Source of the DNA: Anatilimnocola aggregata
Lineage (GTDB): Bacteria > Planctomycetota > Planctomycetia > Pirellulales > Pirellulaceae
DNA: 64,000 bases
NCBI RefSeq assembly: GCF_007747655.1
Contig: NZ_CP036274.1
Coordinates: 7,006,001-7,070,000, forward strand
Reading direction: 5' to 3'
Shown here: positions 17,138 through 26,179 of the stretch, piece after piece
How the letters are laid out: each line of letters opens with the position of its first letter
How positions within the stretch are numbered: position 1 is the stretch's first letter
Notes under the pieces: generated by a model
Database searches by the model: none
The model's input: only the letters and a program-made list of their open reading frames with translations
Told to the model about the DNA's origin: nothing
Program-made: the position numbers and the translations under genes

Positions 17138-17210
17138 GCGGGTGTAGCTCAGTTGGTAGAGCGCCACCTTGCCAAGGTGGCTGTCGTCGGTTCGAGTCCG
17201 ATCACCCGCT
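17138..17210 (+). tRNA. tRNA-Gly(GCC)
   Basis: A canonical cloverleaf: acceptor GCGGGTG/CACCCGC, TA at 8-9, D-arm GCTC/GAGC, anticodon arm CCACC-TTGCCAA-GGTGG giving GCC, T-loop TTCGAGT, discriminator T. It is fully regular, unlike the tRNAs of the clusters upstream. Confidence 0.96.
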
Positions 17211-17546
17211 CTTTTTGGCTGTGGCAAGTGCCTTGCCGGTGCCTGTTCATCGGTTAGTACCTTGCCGCATTAGCACTGCGAAGTTCTACTTACCCGAAGT
17301 GCCGCGACCTTTGCTGTACTTCGGGTTTGTCGTTGACGGGCGGGTTCGATTTTAACGATCGTTTCCTACTTGCCGATGGCTCGGGTTTTGCAGCAATCGG
17401 AACACGACAATTGTGAAACGGGCTGATGTTGGCTGGTGAGTCTTCGTCCGGTCCAGAACCGTACGAACTCCTACTGCTGACGACTTTTACCTCCTGTATC
17501 TGCGAGCTCGCTGCCAAACCGGCTGGGCCGCTGGGTGGAACCTACG
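17211..17546. other. 336-base leader between tRNA-Gly and trigger factor
   Basis: Probably holds the promoter and leader of tig. I see no reading frame of note and no hairpin or riboswitch that I recognise. Confidence 0.4.
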
Positions 17547-19046
17547 ATGAGCGCTCCCGAATTGGAAGAAGCAACAACTGCCGAAGCTGCCGCTGAAGAA
17601 GCGGTGAAGATGAACCTCGAGGTCAAGGTCGACAAGCCCAGCGCTTGCCAACGGCACGTGACCGTGGCGGTCTCGCGCGAGGACATCGAACGCTACTTCA
17701 AGCAAGCCTTCGACGAGCTAGTTCCCAAGGCAGAACTCCCCGGCTTCCGCGCTGGTCGCGCCCCCCGCAAGCTTGTCGAAAAAAGCTTTCGCGAGCAAGT
17801 CACCGACCAGGTGAAGGGCAAGTTGGTCATGGAAAGCATGACCCAGATCAGCGATGAACAGCAGTTCTCGGCGATCAGCGAACCCGACTTCGACTACAAC
17901 AGCATCACGCTGCCAGACGAAGGCCCATTGCGATACGAATTCAAAATCGAAGTCCGCCCCGAGTTTGACCTCCCTGCCTGGCAGGGAATGAAGCTCGAAC
18001 GGCCTGTGCACACGTACTCGGAAGAAGAAGTCGACGCCTACCTGAAGAAGCTGCTAGCCCGCTACAGCAAGGTGGTCGATAGCGATGAACCAGTCCAAGT
18101 TGGCGATCTGCTCAACGTCGACCTGACTTTCACCCACGAGGGAAAACAAGTCGCGCACAAGCACGAGCACGGCGTTGTTGTCACTCCGGTGCTGAACTTC
18201 AGCGATGCCAAGCTCGAAGGCTTTGACAAGCTGATGGAAGGCAAGAAGACTGGCGACACGGTCGAAACCAAGATCAAGATTTCGGCCGATGCCGATAGCG
18301 ATGAACTGCGCGGTCAGGAAATCGATCTGTCGATCAAGATCGAAGCGGTTCAGAAGTACGAATATCCGGAACTGAACGAAGGGTTCCTCGACCGCATTGG
18401 TGGCTTTGCCGATGAGGCCGAACTTCGTACCGAAGTTCGCAAGCAGCTCGAAAAACAACTCGGCTATAACCAGCGTCAACGAGTTCGCCAGCAGATCACT
18501 TCGCTGTTGACTGTGGCTGCCAACTGGGATCTGCCGCCAGAACTGCTACGTCGCCAGGCACGCCGCGAGCTCGAACGAGCTGCCATGGAACTGCAATCGC
18601 ACGGCTTCAGCCAAGAGCAGATTCGCAGCCATGCCAACGAATTGCAGCAGAACATCATGGCCTACACGGCACGTTCGCTGAAGGAACACTTCATCCTCGA
18701 GCGCATTGCCGAAGATCAAAAGATCGATGCGGAGCCAGACGATTTCAATAAGGAAATCGAACTGCTGGCCGAACAGAACGACGAGTCGCCTCGCCGCGTT
18801 CGCGCTCGCATCGAAAAGCAAGGTGCGATGGACACCCTGCGAAATCAGATCATCGAACGTAAGGTGATCGACCTCATCGAGTCGCAAGCCAAGTTCGAAG
18901 AAGTTCCGCACGTGCCAGCCAAGACCGATTCGACGGCTATCGATTTTGCCATCGCTGGCTCGCTCGATCGCATTGCCGAAGCGAAATACGGCAACGAAAC
19001 GCCGACTCCTGGCATGCCGCAACTGAAGAAGGAAAACAAGGACTAA
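17547..19046 (+). CDS. tig: Trigger factor, ribosome-associated chaperone and prolyl isomerase
   Basis: Binds nascent chains at the ribosome exit tunnel. The chain is 499 residues, somewhat longer than usual (about 430-450) because of an acidic N-terminal extension and a C-terminal tail. The ribosome-docking loop is GFRAGRAP (66-73), where most bacteria have GFRxGK. The middle FKBP-like domain includes VQVGDLLNVDLTFTHEG and LEGFDKLMEGKKTGDTVE. A long helical C-terminal part (RQARRELERAAMELQSHG onwards) forms the arms. I chose ATG 17547 over a GTG four codons upstream; ATG 17610 is a further option, as the core domain begins just after it. In most bacteria tig precedes clpP/clpX, but here it is followed by its own terminator. 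Confidence 0.95.
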   Translation: MSAPELEEATTAEAAAEEAVKMNLEVKVDKPSACQRHVTVAVSREDIERYFKQAFDELVPKAELPGFRAGRAPRKLVEKSFREQVTDQVKGKLVMESMTQISDEQQFSAISEPDFDYNSITLPDEGPLRYEFKIEVRPEFDLPAWQGMKLERPVHTYSEEEVDAYLKKLLARYSKVVDSDEPVQVGDLLNVDLTFTHEGKQVAHKHEHGVVVTPVLNFSDAKLEGFDKLMEGKKTGDTVETKIKISADADSDELRGQEIDLSIKIEAVQKYEYPELNEGFLDRIGGFADEAELRTEVRKQLEKQLGYNQRQRVRQQITSLLTVAANWDLPPELLRRQARRELERAAMELQSHGFSQEQIRSHANELQQNIMAYTARSLKEHFILERIAEDQKIDAEPDDFNKEIELLAEQNDESPRRVRARIEKQGAMDTLRNQIIERKVIDLIESQAKFEEVPHVPAKTDSTAIDFAIAGSLDRIAEAKYGNETPTPGMPQLKKENKD

Positions 19047-19078
19047 GTCCCTGTTTCCTAAGCCAGACTGAATCAGAG

Positions 19079-19110
19079 AAGCCCCGGTGAAATCACTGGG
19101 GCTTTTTTAT
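19079..19110 (+). terminator. Intrinsic terminator of tig
   Basis: AAGCCCCGGTGA and its near-complement CACTGGGGCTT form a GC-rich stem with a short loop, followed directly by six T. It lies 33 bases after the tig stop codon. Confidence 0.9.
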
Positions 19111-19141
19111 TGCCCGGCATGTCAGATTCCCAAACGAGCAC

Positions 19142-20566
19142 TCAATCGTCGTCGCCAACCGCATCGGGCCGGCTGTTGAGTCGCCAAAACTGATACAACA
19201 GCCCCAGAAGACCCAGCCCGGCGAGCGCGGTCTTCCCTTGATCCCAAAGCGTGTTGCCGCCGACTTGCTTCCAGGCCGCTGCGATCAGTTGATCGGCCGG
19301 TGCCGTTTCGAGCGGTGAAGAAACGGGAATGCGAGAAGGAAGCGGAGTGTGAATGACGTTCAGGGCTTCCGCGGCAATGGGTCCATTATGTCGCTCGGCA
19401 GCGGCGAGATCGCGGCCGTCCAGCAGCGGCACGTCGCGATTGGTCGGCGTGGGACGAAGTGCTGTCCGGTCTTCCAATGGCTCTTCGCCGTTCACAAGTG
19501 TCAACGGCTCCGCGCGGCGATCGGGGAGTGGCATCAACGGACGCGGTGGCGCGCCCGGCCGATCGACAATCGCCACTTCGGGGCGTGGAGGTGGCGGGGG
19601 GCCCGCTTGAACGGCTAAAGCGGGCGACGACGAATGCGATTCCGGGGCCTGTTGTCGGGGCTGCCACTGGCCGTCGTTGTCGGTATCGGTTTGAGTTGCC
19701 GCGGCGAACAAGTGGGCATCAGCTGCCGGCGGGTCATTCGTCTCGTTGGGTGCGTTGGGGGTGGGCACGATCGCTGATGGGGCCGCGGCAATCGCGGGCG
19801 GAGCGACCGGCACCACGCCTTGCAGAAAATTGGCAACACGGCCAGCATAACTGCCCGATGTCGAACCCTTGCCGGAACCAAACAGCACGCCGGCGATTTC
19901 GCCCCGCTCGTTGAAAATCGGTCCACCTGAGTCACCCTGGCGGGCCTCGGCAGCTACTTCCACCATCTCATAGGGCAGGTGCTGAGCTGGCGAAACATAC
20001 TGGGTGCAGCGCCCGGCCGCTGCGCGGTAGTCCCCCGATCCATAACCGGCAATGCACAGCCATTCACCGGGTTGCGGCGCGGTAGTCGACAGCTTGAGCG
20101 GCTGCGAAGCCGGCGGCTTACGAATGCTCAGCGCGGCAAGATCCCAGTCGCGATCGGTCTTGACGACCGTGGCCGGCGTTTGAAAGCCATCTGCGAAGAA
20201 AACATAGATTGGTCCCGATGCATCGCGGACCACATGCCAGTTGGTCACCAGGAGCCCATGTTCGCCGCGAACATCGACAAGCGAACCACTTCCAAACGAG
20301 ACGCCCGTCTTATCCGGCACCACAATCCGCGCGACTGACGCATGCGGCGTGCGCGAAATCAAATAGCCCTGTGGTTCACGACTGGGGGCATTGGCATTCG
20401 CCCCCATGATGGGCAGCCAACCTTGCGCGCGAGCGACGGTTGGAGAGCCCCAGCACGACCAGGCACCAACAACGAGCAAGGCGCTCGCTTGGGCAACCCG
20501 GCGCGCACCGAGCCACCAACGCGTGGGCGCGCAATCAGGTTTCGTGATGGAATCAATGCCTGCCAA
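19142..20566 (-). CDS. Membrane-anchored trypsin-like serine protease
   Basis: A 474-residue protein. The N-terminus is hydrophobic (residues 25-46, ending ARAQG), a likely signal peptide or anchor. The protease domain (about 75-250) has the full triad: His111 in VTNWHVV, Asp142 in DWDLAAL, Ser213 in RQGDSGGPIF. A Pro/Ala/Arg-rich linker of roughly 170 residues follows, and a C-terminal hydrophobic helix (TALAGLGLLGLLYQFW) ends in acidic residues. There is no PDZ domain, unlike DegP/HtrA. The start is uncertain: the frame begins with TTG at 20566 and no ATG precedes the signal region. It points toward tig and away from leuS. It is probably an envelope quality-control or processing protease; the substrate is unknown. 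Confidence 0.85.
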   Translation of the reverse strand: MAGIDSITKPDCAPTRWWLGARRVAQASALLVVGAWSCWGSPTVARAQGWLPIMGANANAPSREPQGYLISRTPHASVARIVVPDKTGVSFGSGSLVDVRGEHGLLVTNWHVVRDASGPIYVFFADGFQTPATVVKTDRDWDLAALSIRKPPASQPLKLSTTAPQPGEWLCIAGYGSGDYRAAAGRCTQYVSPAQHLPYEMVEVAAEARQGDSGGPIFNERGEIAGVLFGSGKGSTSGSYAGRVANFLQGVVPVAPPAIAAAPSAIVPTPNAPNETNDPPAADAHLFAAATQTDTDNDGQWQPRQQAPESHSSSPALAVQAGPPPPPRPEVAIVDRPGAPPRPLMPLPDRRAEPLTLVNGEEPLEDRTALRPTPTNRDVPLLDGRDLAAAERHNGPIAAEALNVIHTPLPSRIPVSSPLETAPADQLIAAAWKQVGGNTLWDQGKTALAGLGLLGLLYQFWRLNSRPDAVGDDD

Positions 20567-20803
20567 AGTACACCTGGTCGTCCGCCACGCGAGGTGAATG
20601 CCTATCGACTAGTTAGATCGACGTTACTCGCTAGCAGGCTGGAGCTTAGGCGCGGTTGCTGGCACAACGTGCGGAGTTGGCAGATCAAGCAGAATGAACA
20701 GAACCCAAGTGCCTCCTATAAACGGCACCGGTTGCGAACGGTTGTAACGATGGCGCACATTCTGCGGGGCGCGAGTGCGCTGCCGCAGTCACTTCAGGGC
20801 CAA

Positions 20804-23644
20804 CTACTTCACGACGAAGTTCACGAGCTTGCCGGGGACGACAATCGACTTGACGATCGTCTTGCCGGCCAGCAGTTCACTGATTTTGGGATCAGCCTGG
20901 GCGGCAGCCAGGATGGTGTCCTGATCGCTGCCTGCAGGCACGATGACCTTGCCGCGCAACTTGCCGAGAATCTGTATCGGGATTTCGATCTCAGAGTCCT
21001 TGGTCAGCGCTTCGTCGAACTTGGGCCAAGGCTCATAGGCGAGTGTCTTCTGGCCCCCCATCAGTTCCCACAGTTCCTCGGCAATATGCGGGGCGAAAGG
21101 GCTCAGCAGCAGAATGAACGACTTCATCACCGACTTTGGTCGGACGGTCTGCTTGGTGAAGAAATTGGTGAACTCCATCATCCGCGCAATGCCCGTATTG
21201 AACTCCATCCGTTCGATATCGCTGGTAACCTGCTTGATCGTTTTGTGTAGGACTCGTGCTTGCTCTTCCGTCGGTTCGATATCCTGTACGGTCGACGATA
21301 CAACCACCTGTTCTTCCACCCGGTCGTCTACCATCAAACGCCACACGCGATCCAGAAAGCCACGGACACCGCTCACACCGGCCATGCTCCAAGGCTTAGT
21401 CGCTGGCAGCGGGCCCATGAACATTTCGTACAGCCGAAGCGAATCAGCACCGTAGTCTTTCACCACGCTGTCGGGGTTGATCACGTTGCCGCGACTCTTC
21501 GACATCTTGAAAGCGCGACTCTCAATGCGAATCGTGGGATTCGATTTCAGCACGAACGAGTCACCCTTCTTTTCGACCTCTTCCGCCTTCATCTTCTTCG
21601 GCTTCACACCTTCGCCGCTGACGCGCACGATGGCATTGCCGTCGTCATCGTCCACAACATCGACCGCACTCACCATTTGACCATCGGCCCGCTCGTAACC
21701 GGTGAACTCTACGTCTCCCAAGATCATGCCTTGATTGACCAGGCTACGAAATGGCTCAGCCGTGCTGACGTGTCCGCGGTCGAACAGCACCTTATGCCAG
21801 AAGCGTGCATACAGCAGGTGCAGCACTGCGTGCTCGGCACCGCCGACGTACAGATCGACGGGCATCCAAGCCTTTTCCTTTTCCCGGTCGATGAATGTCT
21901 GGTCATTGCGCGGGTCGATGAACCGCAGATAATACCAACAACTGCCGGCCCATTGCGGCATGGTGTTGGTCTCGCGCAGGTATCGCTGGCCGCCGATTTC
22001 AGGATACAGCCATTCGACAGGAGCTTTGCCCAGCGGTGGCTCGGGCTTGCCGTGCGGCTTGAAGTCTTCCAGGTGCGGCAGATCGACGGGCAGATCGGCT
22101 TGGGGAACGGCGCGAATCAGTCCGGTCGGTTTGTCGAACTCATCGATCTCGTGCAAGATCGGAAACGGTTCGCCCCAGAATCGCTGACGGCTGAAGAGCC
22201 AGTCGCGCAGTTTGTAGTTCACTGCTTCACGCCCCAGTCCGGCAGCAAACAGGTCTGCAGTGATTCGCTTCTTGAACTCACCAGTCATCAAGCCGTTGTA
22301 TTGACCTGAATTGACCGAGACACCCATCTCGGTGCAGCAAATCTTGCCATCCAGCACGTCGAAGCGATTGAACTCTTCGCTGTCGCCCGGATCGACGACC
22401 GCAATGACCGGCAGGCTGAATTGCTGGGCGAATTCAAAGTCCCGTTCGTCATGTGCAGGTACCGCCATGATCGCGCCGGTACCGTAGCCCCACAGAACGT
22501 AGTCGGCGACCCAAATCGGAACGGGTTGGCCGTTCACTGGATTGATGGCATACGAGCCGGTGAAGACGCCGGTCTTCTTTTTCGTTTCTTCCTGACGTTC
22601 GCGATCGCTCTTGCTCGCCGCCTTTTCGCAGTAGGCAGTGACCGCATGCTGCTGATCGGGCTTCGTCAAATGCGTGACGAACGGATGCTCGGGCGCGATG
22701 ACCATGTAAGTCGCACCGAACAGCGTATCCGGGCGCGTGGTGTAGATACGCAGCACGTCGGCTTCGGCTTTGCGGGGGAACTTGGTGGCCGCGCGGGAGC
22801 CCTTCCAGTTTTCGAACTCGCTTTCGGCACCGATATAAAAATCGACTTCAGCGCCTGTACTGCGGCCGATCCAATCCCGCTGCAGCTTCTTGATCCCTTC
22901 GGGCCAAGTGACTTGATCCAAGTCTTTTTCCAGGCGATCGGCATAGGCAGTGATTCGCAGCATCCACTGCCTCAACGGCATGCGAATGACCGGATGCTTA
23001 CCAACCTCGCTCTTGCCATCGATGACTTCTTCGTTGGCCAGCACGGTTCCCAACTTCGGGCACCAATTGACCGGCGCGAACGATTGGTAGGCCAGGCGAT
23101 GATCGTCTTGATACAGACGAATGGCCCGCTCGCCTTGAATCTTCACTTCATCGGGAATGGGCAATTCGGCGATGGGCCGTCCGCGACTCTGCTCGGCATC
23201 GAACCAGGTATCGAACAGTTCCAGGAAGATCCACTGCGTCCAACGAAAATACTCAACATCGGTCGTCGCCAGCACGCGGCTCCAGTCATAGCTGAAGCCT
23301 AGCGACCGCAGTTGGCGAGTGAAGGTGGCGATATTCTCTTCGGTCTTTTTTCGCGGATGCTCGCCCGTCTTGATGGCGTGCTCTTCTGCCGGCAGACCGA
23401 AGGCATCGAAGCCCATCGGGTGCAGCACGCTTTTGCCTCGCATCCGCTCAAAGCGGCAAACGATGTCAGTCGCGGTGTAACCTTCCGGGTGCCCAACGTG
23501 CAGCCCGTCCCCGCTGGGGTAAGGGAACATATCGAGTACATAGACCTTATCCCCGGCCGGCATGTCCGGCACTCGGAAGGTCTGTTGTTGTTCCCAATAT
23601 TGCTGCCACTTGGGTTCGATGGTGGCCGGATTGTAGCGAGGCAT
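20804..23644 (-). CDS. leuS: Leucyl-tRNA synthetase
   Basis: Charges tRNA-Leu. The chain is 946 residues, longer than E. coli LeuRS (860). The class I signature is HVGH at 49-52 ([15 protein letters not shown]) and the second signature KMSKS at 713-717. The CP1 editing domain is present ([16 protein letters not shown] and [15 protein letters not shown]). Just before KMSKS there is an insertion of about 60 residues ([19 protein letters not shown] to [12 protein letters not shown]), which explains part of the extra length and is common in planctomycete-type LeuRS. Anticodon-binding and C-terminal domains follow ([11 protein letters not shown]). It begins at an ATG with the conserved RYNP start. 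Three Leu tRNA genes lie within 11 kb. Confidence 0.97.
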   Translation of the reverse strand: MPRYNPATIEPKWQQYWEQQQTFRVPDMPAGDKVYVLDMFPYPSGDGLHVGHPEGYTATDIVCRFERMRGKSVLHPMGFDAFGLPAEEHAIKTGEHPRKKTEENIATFTRQLRSLGFSYDWSRVLATTDVEYFRWTQWIFLELFDTWFDAEQSRGRPIAELPIPDEVKIQGERAIRLYQDDHRLAYQSFAPVNWCPKLGTVLANEEVIDGKSEVGKHPVIRMPLRQWMLRITAYADRLEKDLDQVTWPEGIKKLQRDWIGRSTGAEVDFYIGAESEFENWKGSRAATKFPRKAEADVLRIYTTRPDTLFGATYMVIAPEHPFVTHLTKPDQQHAVTAYCEKAASKSDRERQEETKKKTGVFTGSYAINPVNGQPVPIWVADYVLWGYGTGAIMAVPAHDERDFEFAQQFSLPVIAVVDPGDSEEFNRFDVLDGKICCTEMGVSVNSGQYNGLMTGEFKKRITADLFAAGLGREAVNYKLRDWLFSRQRFWGEPFPILHEIDEFDKPTGLIRAVPQADLPVDLPHLEDFKPHGKPEPPLGKAPVEWLYPEIGGQRYLRETNTMPQWAGSCWYYLRFIDPRNDQTFIDREKEKAWMPVDLYVGGAEHAVLHLLYARFWHKVLFDRGHVSTAEPFRSLVNQGMILGDVEFTGYERADGQMVSAVDVVDDDDGNAIVRVSGEGVKPKKMKAEEVEKKGDSFVLKSNPTIRIESRAFKMSKSRGNVINPDSVVKDYGADSLRLYEMFMGPLPATKPWSMAGVSGVRGFLDRVWRLMVDDRVEEQVVVSSTVQDIEPTEEQARVLHKTIKQVTSDIERMEFNTGIARMMEFTNFFTKQTVRPKSVMKSFILLLSPFAPHIAEELWELMGGQKTLAYEPWPKFDEALTKDSEIEIPIQILGKLRGKVIVPAGSDQDTILAAAQADPKISELLAGKTIVKSIVVPGKLVNFVVK

Positions 23645-23746
23645 AACGGGTTGGCTGCTGAAGATTTACGACTGACGAGAAACGGAGCATTCTACCCGCG
23701 AGTCTCAAGTCGGAAAACGGCGCGTCCCCGGTCATCCTTCGCGACT

Positions 23747-26086
23747 TTACCGCACGATCATCCAATCCAGCTTGGCATTGGCCGGTGCAGGCTTGGCGAA
23801 CGTGACGGTGAAACCTTCGGCCGTTTTGTCCGAAACGGCTCGCTCGGTCAGCCAGCTAAGTTCCAGAAACACGGCATAGTCCCCATCCGCTTCGGGACGG
23901 GGAAATTTCACCTTGAGTGTGGTAGCTTCCCCAGCAACGACAAGGTTTTTGCCACGAAGGTTCATGGCCGCTCTGTCGTCGCCCGATAGGCCCGCAACGC
24001 CGGAGACTGCGCCACCACTGTTGAGACCGCCACCCGCTAGCTGAAATTCTCCCGTCTCCCGACTGACGGTGAGCGACGCTTCCTTGGGAGCCGGCTTGGC
24101 ATCCATGGGCCGAGCATTGCCAGTGGAAGTCGCCGCGGTTGCATCTTCCTTTGGCGGCATTCCAAAGTGCCACTTGAGGGCCTGTTCGCGATTGGGCTGC
24201 TGGAACAGGATGGCAGCGTTTGCAAAATCGGCTTTGAGATTCATGCCGACCGTGGCCGCGGTGTTCACGACAAAGATGTTATCCCAAGCTGGCTTGGGTT
24301 CGTGACGCTTGGCGAGATCGTCGAGATTCGCAGGCCCGCCAGCAACGCTGATCACAGAGTAGCGTGAGACCGCACCGTGATTGGCGACGTCGAGTACGGC
24401 AGCCGGATATTGACCGGGAACATCCTCCCACATCCAAACGCGCATCGCTTCCGGCTTAAATGGATCGGGGCCGATTGCTTGCTCCAGCTTGTCTCCCTTT
24501 TCGAACGCGAAGTTTGAAGCCTGGTCACTGGAAGGAGCAAGTCCCAGCGTGCGTTGGCCGCCGCGATCGCCACCGACAATCGCGCGGGAGACATCGTTAA
24601 CGTATGCGCCGGGCGCGATGATATAGCCGAGCGGTCGCTCGTGACCGTCCCAGGTGTAGTTTTCGTTGCGATAAAGCGTGGGACTTCCGGCGCTTTTTGC
24701 ACCCCACCAGAACCGCTGAATCTCGATTTCCTTGGTCCCGTCGCCGTTTTGACGGAAGGCCGTGATGAGATACCAGCGGTAATTTCCCTTAGGAGTTCTT
24801 TCACTCTTATCATCGACCGCAAAGTACCGACCCACGACCGACTGATCCCAGGGGCAGTCCTTATCGCCACGAATCAGCCCGCCGAACTTCCGTTCCGTTG
24901 AGTTGGTAATCGGGTTCTTGATCAGGCTGGTGCCGTAGTTCTTTCCTTCGAAGATCGACATCTGCGCATCGGGCTGATCAAACTCCGAGCGGCCGGGGAC
25001 GATCAGCACTTTGCCTTTGGTGATGTGCTTGGCAGGATTCAAATTGATCAGCGGACGCGAGTTGCCGAGCGTTTCGATGTTGGAAGCACTGTTGCCGAAC
25101 ACAAGGCGGGAAGCAACAGGATCGAACGAGTCAACGCTGCTGCGGAAGTTGTTGTCCTTGCTGCGAATGAAGGCAGCAAAGCAGTTGCCGTTCTCGTCGC
25201 CCGCGGCAGAGTGAACGTTGCTCATGTAGTTGAAATCGCAATAGTAAATGTAGGTGTCGCCGTGGGCGTATTGATTGCGAATCACTTTCACGTCGTAAGT
25301 TTGATTGTCAGCGTTGCTGTTCTGAATCATGTGAATCAGGCCGGTGTTGCTCTTGTTGTGAGCAATCGCACCAGCTTTGTGGTCGATACTCGTATCGGCG
25401 ATGAAATAGTGCAGCTTTTTGTCTGCGTCGTAGCCAAGTCCTTTGATGTTGGCCCGCGTGACACCGCCGCCATAGCCCGAGTGGCCATGCACGTTGATGA
25501 ATTGTCCAGGGACGAGGCCTCGAACGGTAGGAACGTAGAACTTGCGGTCGAGACCTTTTTCCACGTCGGTCTGGATCCAATCGAGATAGCTGACCGAGCC
25601 ATAGATCAGATCGTTCTTCAGTTGCAACATCGGATGCGTACCCCAATGCGGTACGCTGTCGCCATCTTCCAGCCGCATTTCACGCTCCATCCGCAGGCCG
25701 CTTAGCGGTGGAACATGAATGATGGTTTGCTTCTCGTCCGCCGTGATGATGGTCACGCCCGGCCCTTCGCGCCACTGTTTGGTTTCGGCCGGACTGCTGG
25801 GCAAACGAACGAGCCCTTGCTGAGCCGGGTGCTGCTTCAATTGCTTCCAGGCCTCGGCCGGCACCACGAGCAGGCCGCCAGTTGCCCGCAGGGCTTCGAC
25901 CGCTTTGTTGTAGGTTTCCTGCAAGTCCGTTGGCTTCGCGACCGGCCCGAACTCTGGCAAGGTCCGTCCAATGCTCACTGGGCGTTCAACTGTGGGATTC
26001 GTTTGTCCCAGCAAAGTCGCTGTAAGGTTGCACCAAACGAAGGTCACGACAAGAAACGAAGCAGCAGACATGCGCGGCAAGTTCAT
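23747..26086 (-). CDS. Large secreted protein of unknown function
   Basis: A 779-residue protein with an N-terminal signal peptide (hydrophobic core SFLVVTFVWCNLTATLLGQ). The chain is rich in Gly, Asn and aromatic residues, with segments such as INVHGHSGYGGGVTRANIKG, YIADTSIDHK-like strands and CDFNYMSNVHSAAG that suggest a beta-rich, possibly beta-helical exoprotein. The last 120 residues form a separate region beginning ASLTVSRETGEFQLAGG. I recognise no catalytic motif and give no function. GGAG lies 11 bases before the ATG. It follows the multiheme dehydrogenase-like gene by 93 bases on the same strand, so the two may be co-transcribed. Confidence 0.75.
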   Translation of the reverse strand: MNLPRMSAASFLVVTFVWCNLTATLLGQTNPTVERPVSIGRTLPEFGPVAKPTDLQETYNKAVEALRATGGLLVVPAEAWKQLKQHPAQQGLVRLPSSPAETKQWREGPGVTIITADEKQTIIHVPPLSGLRMEREMRLEDGDSVPHWGTHPMLQLKNDLIYGSVSYLDWIQTDVEKGLDRKFYVPTVRGLVPGQFINVHGHSGYGGGVTRANIKGLGYDADKKLHYFIADTSIDHKAGAIAHNKSNTGLIHMIQNSNADNQTYDVKVIRNQYAHGDTYIYYCDFNYMSNVHSAAGDENGNCFAAFIRSKDNNFRSSVDSFDPVASRLVFGNSASNIETLGNSRPLINLNPAKHITKGKVLIVPGRSEFDQPDAQMSIFEGKNYGTSLIKNPITNSTERKFGGLIRGDKDCPWDQSVVGRYFAVDDKSERTPKGNYRWYLITAFRQNGDGTKEIEIQRFWWGAKSAGSPTLYRNENYTWDGHERPLGYIIAPGAYVNDVSRAIVGGDRGGQRTLGLAPSSDQASNFAFEKGDKLEQAIGPDPFKPEAMRVWMWEDVPGQYPAAVLDVANHGAVSRYSVISVAGGPANLDDLAKRHEPKPAWDNIFVVNTAATVGMNLKADFANAAILFQQPNREQALKWHFGMPPKEDATAATSTGNARPMDAKPAPKEASLTVSRETGEFQLAGGGLNSGGAVSGVAGLSGDDRAAMNLRGKNLVVAGEATTLKVKFPRPEADGDYAVFLELSWLTERAVSDKTAEGFTVTFAKPAPANAKLDWMIVR

Positions 26087-26179
26087 ACAGACAAACTCCA
26101 GAGAGGGAGAGGTAGGTTCGTGGTGAGCAGAAGCAAGGCGAGACGATGCAGAGTAGTTAGCGGAGCTGTCGCCGGCAAA

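Noticed and set aside
21260..22309. A 349-codon open frame opposite leuS
   Set aside because: Shadow of leuS, with no recognisable domain.
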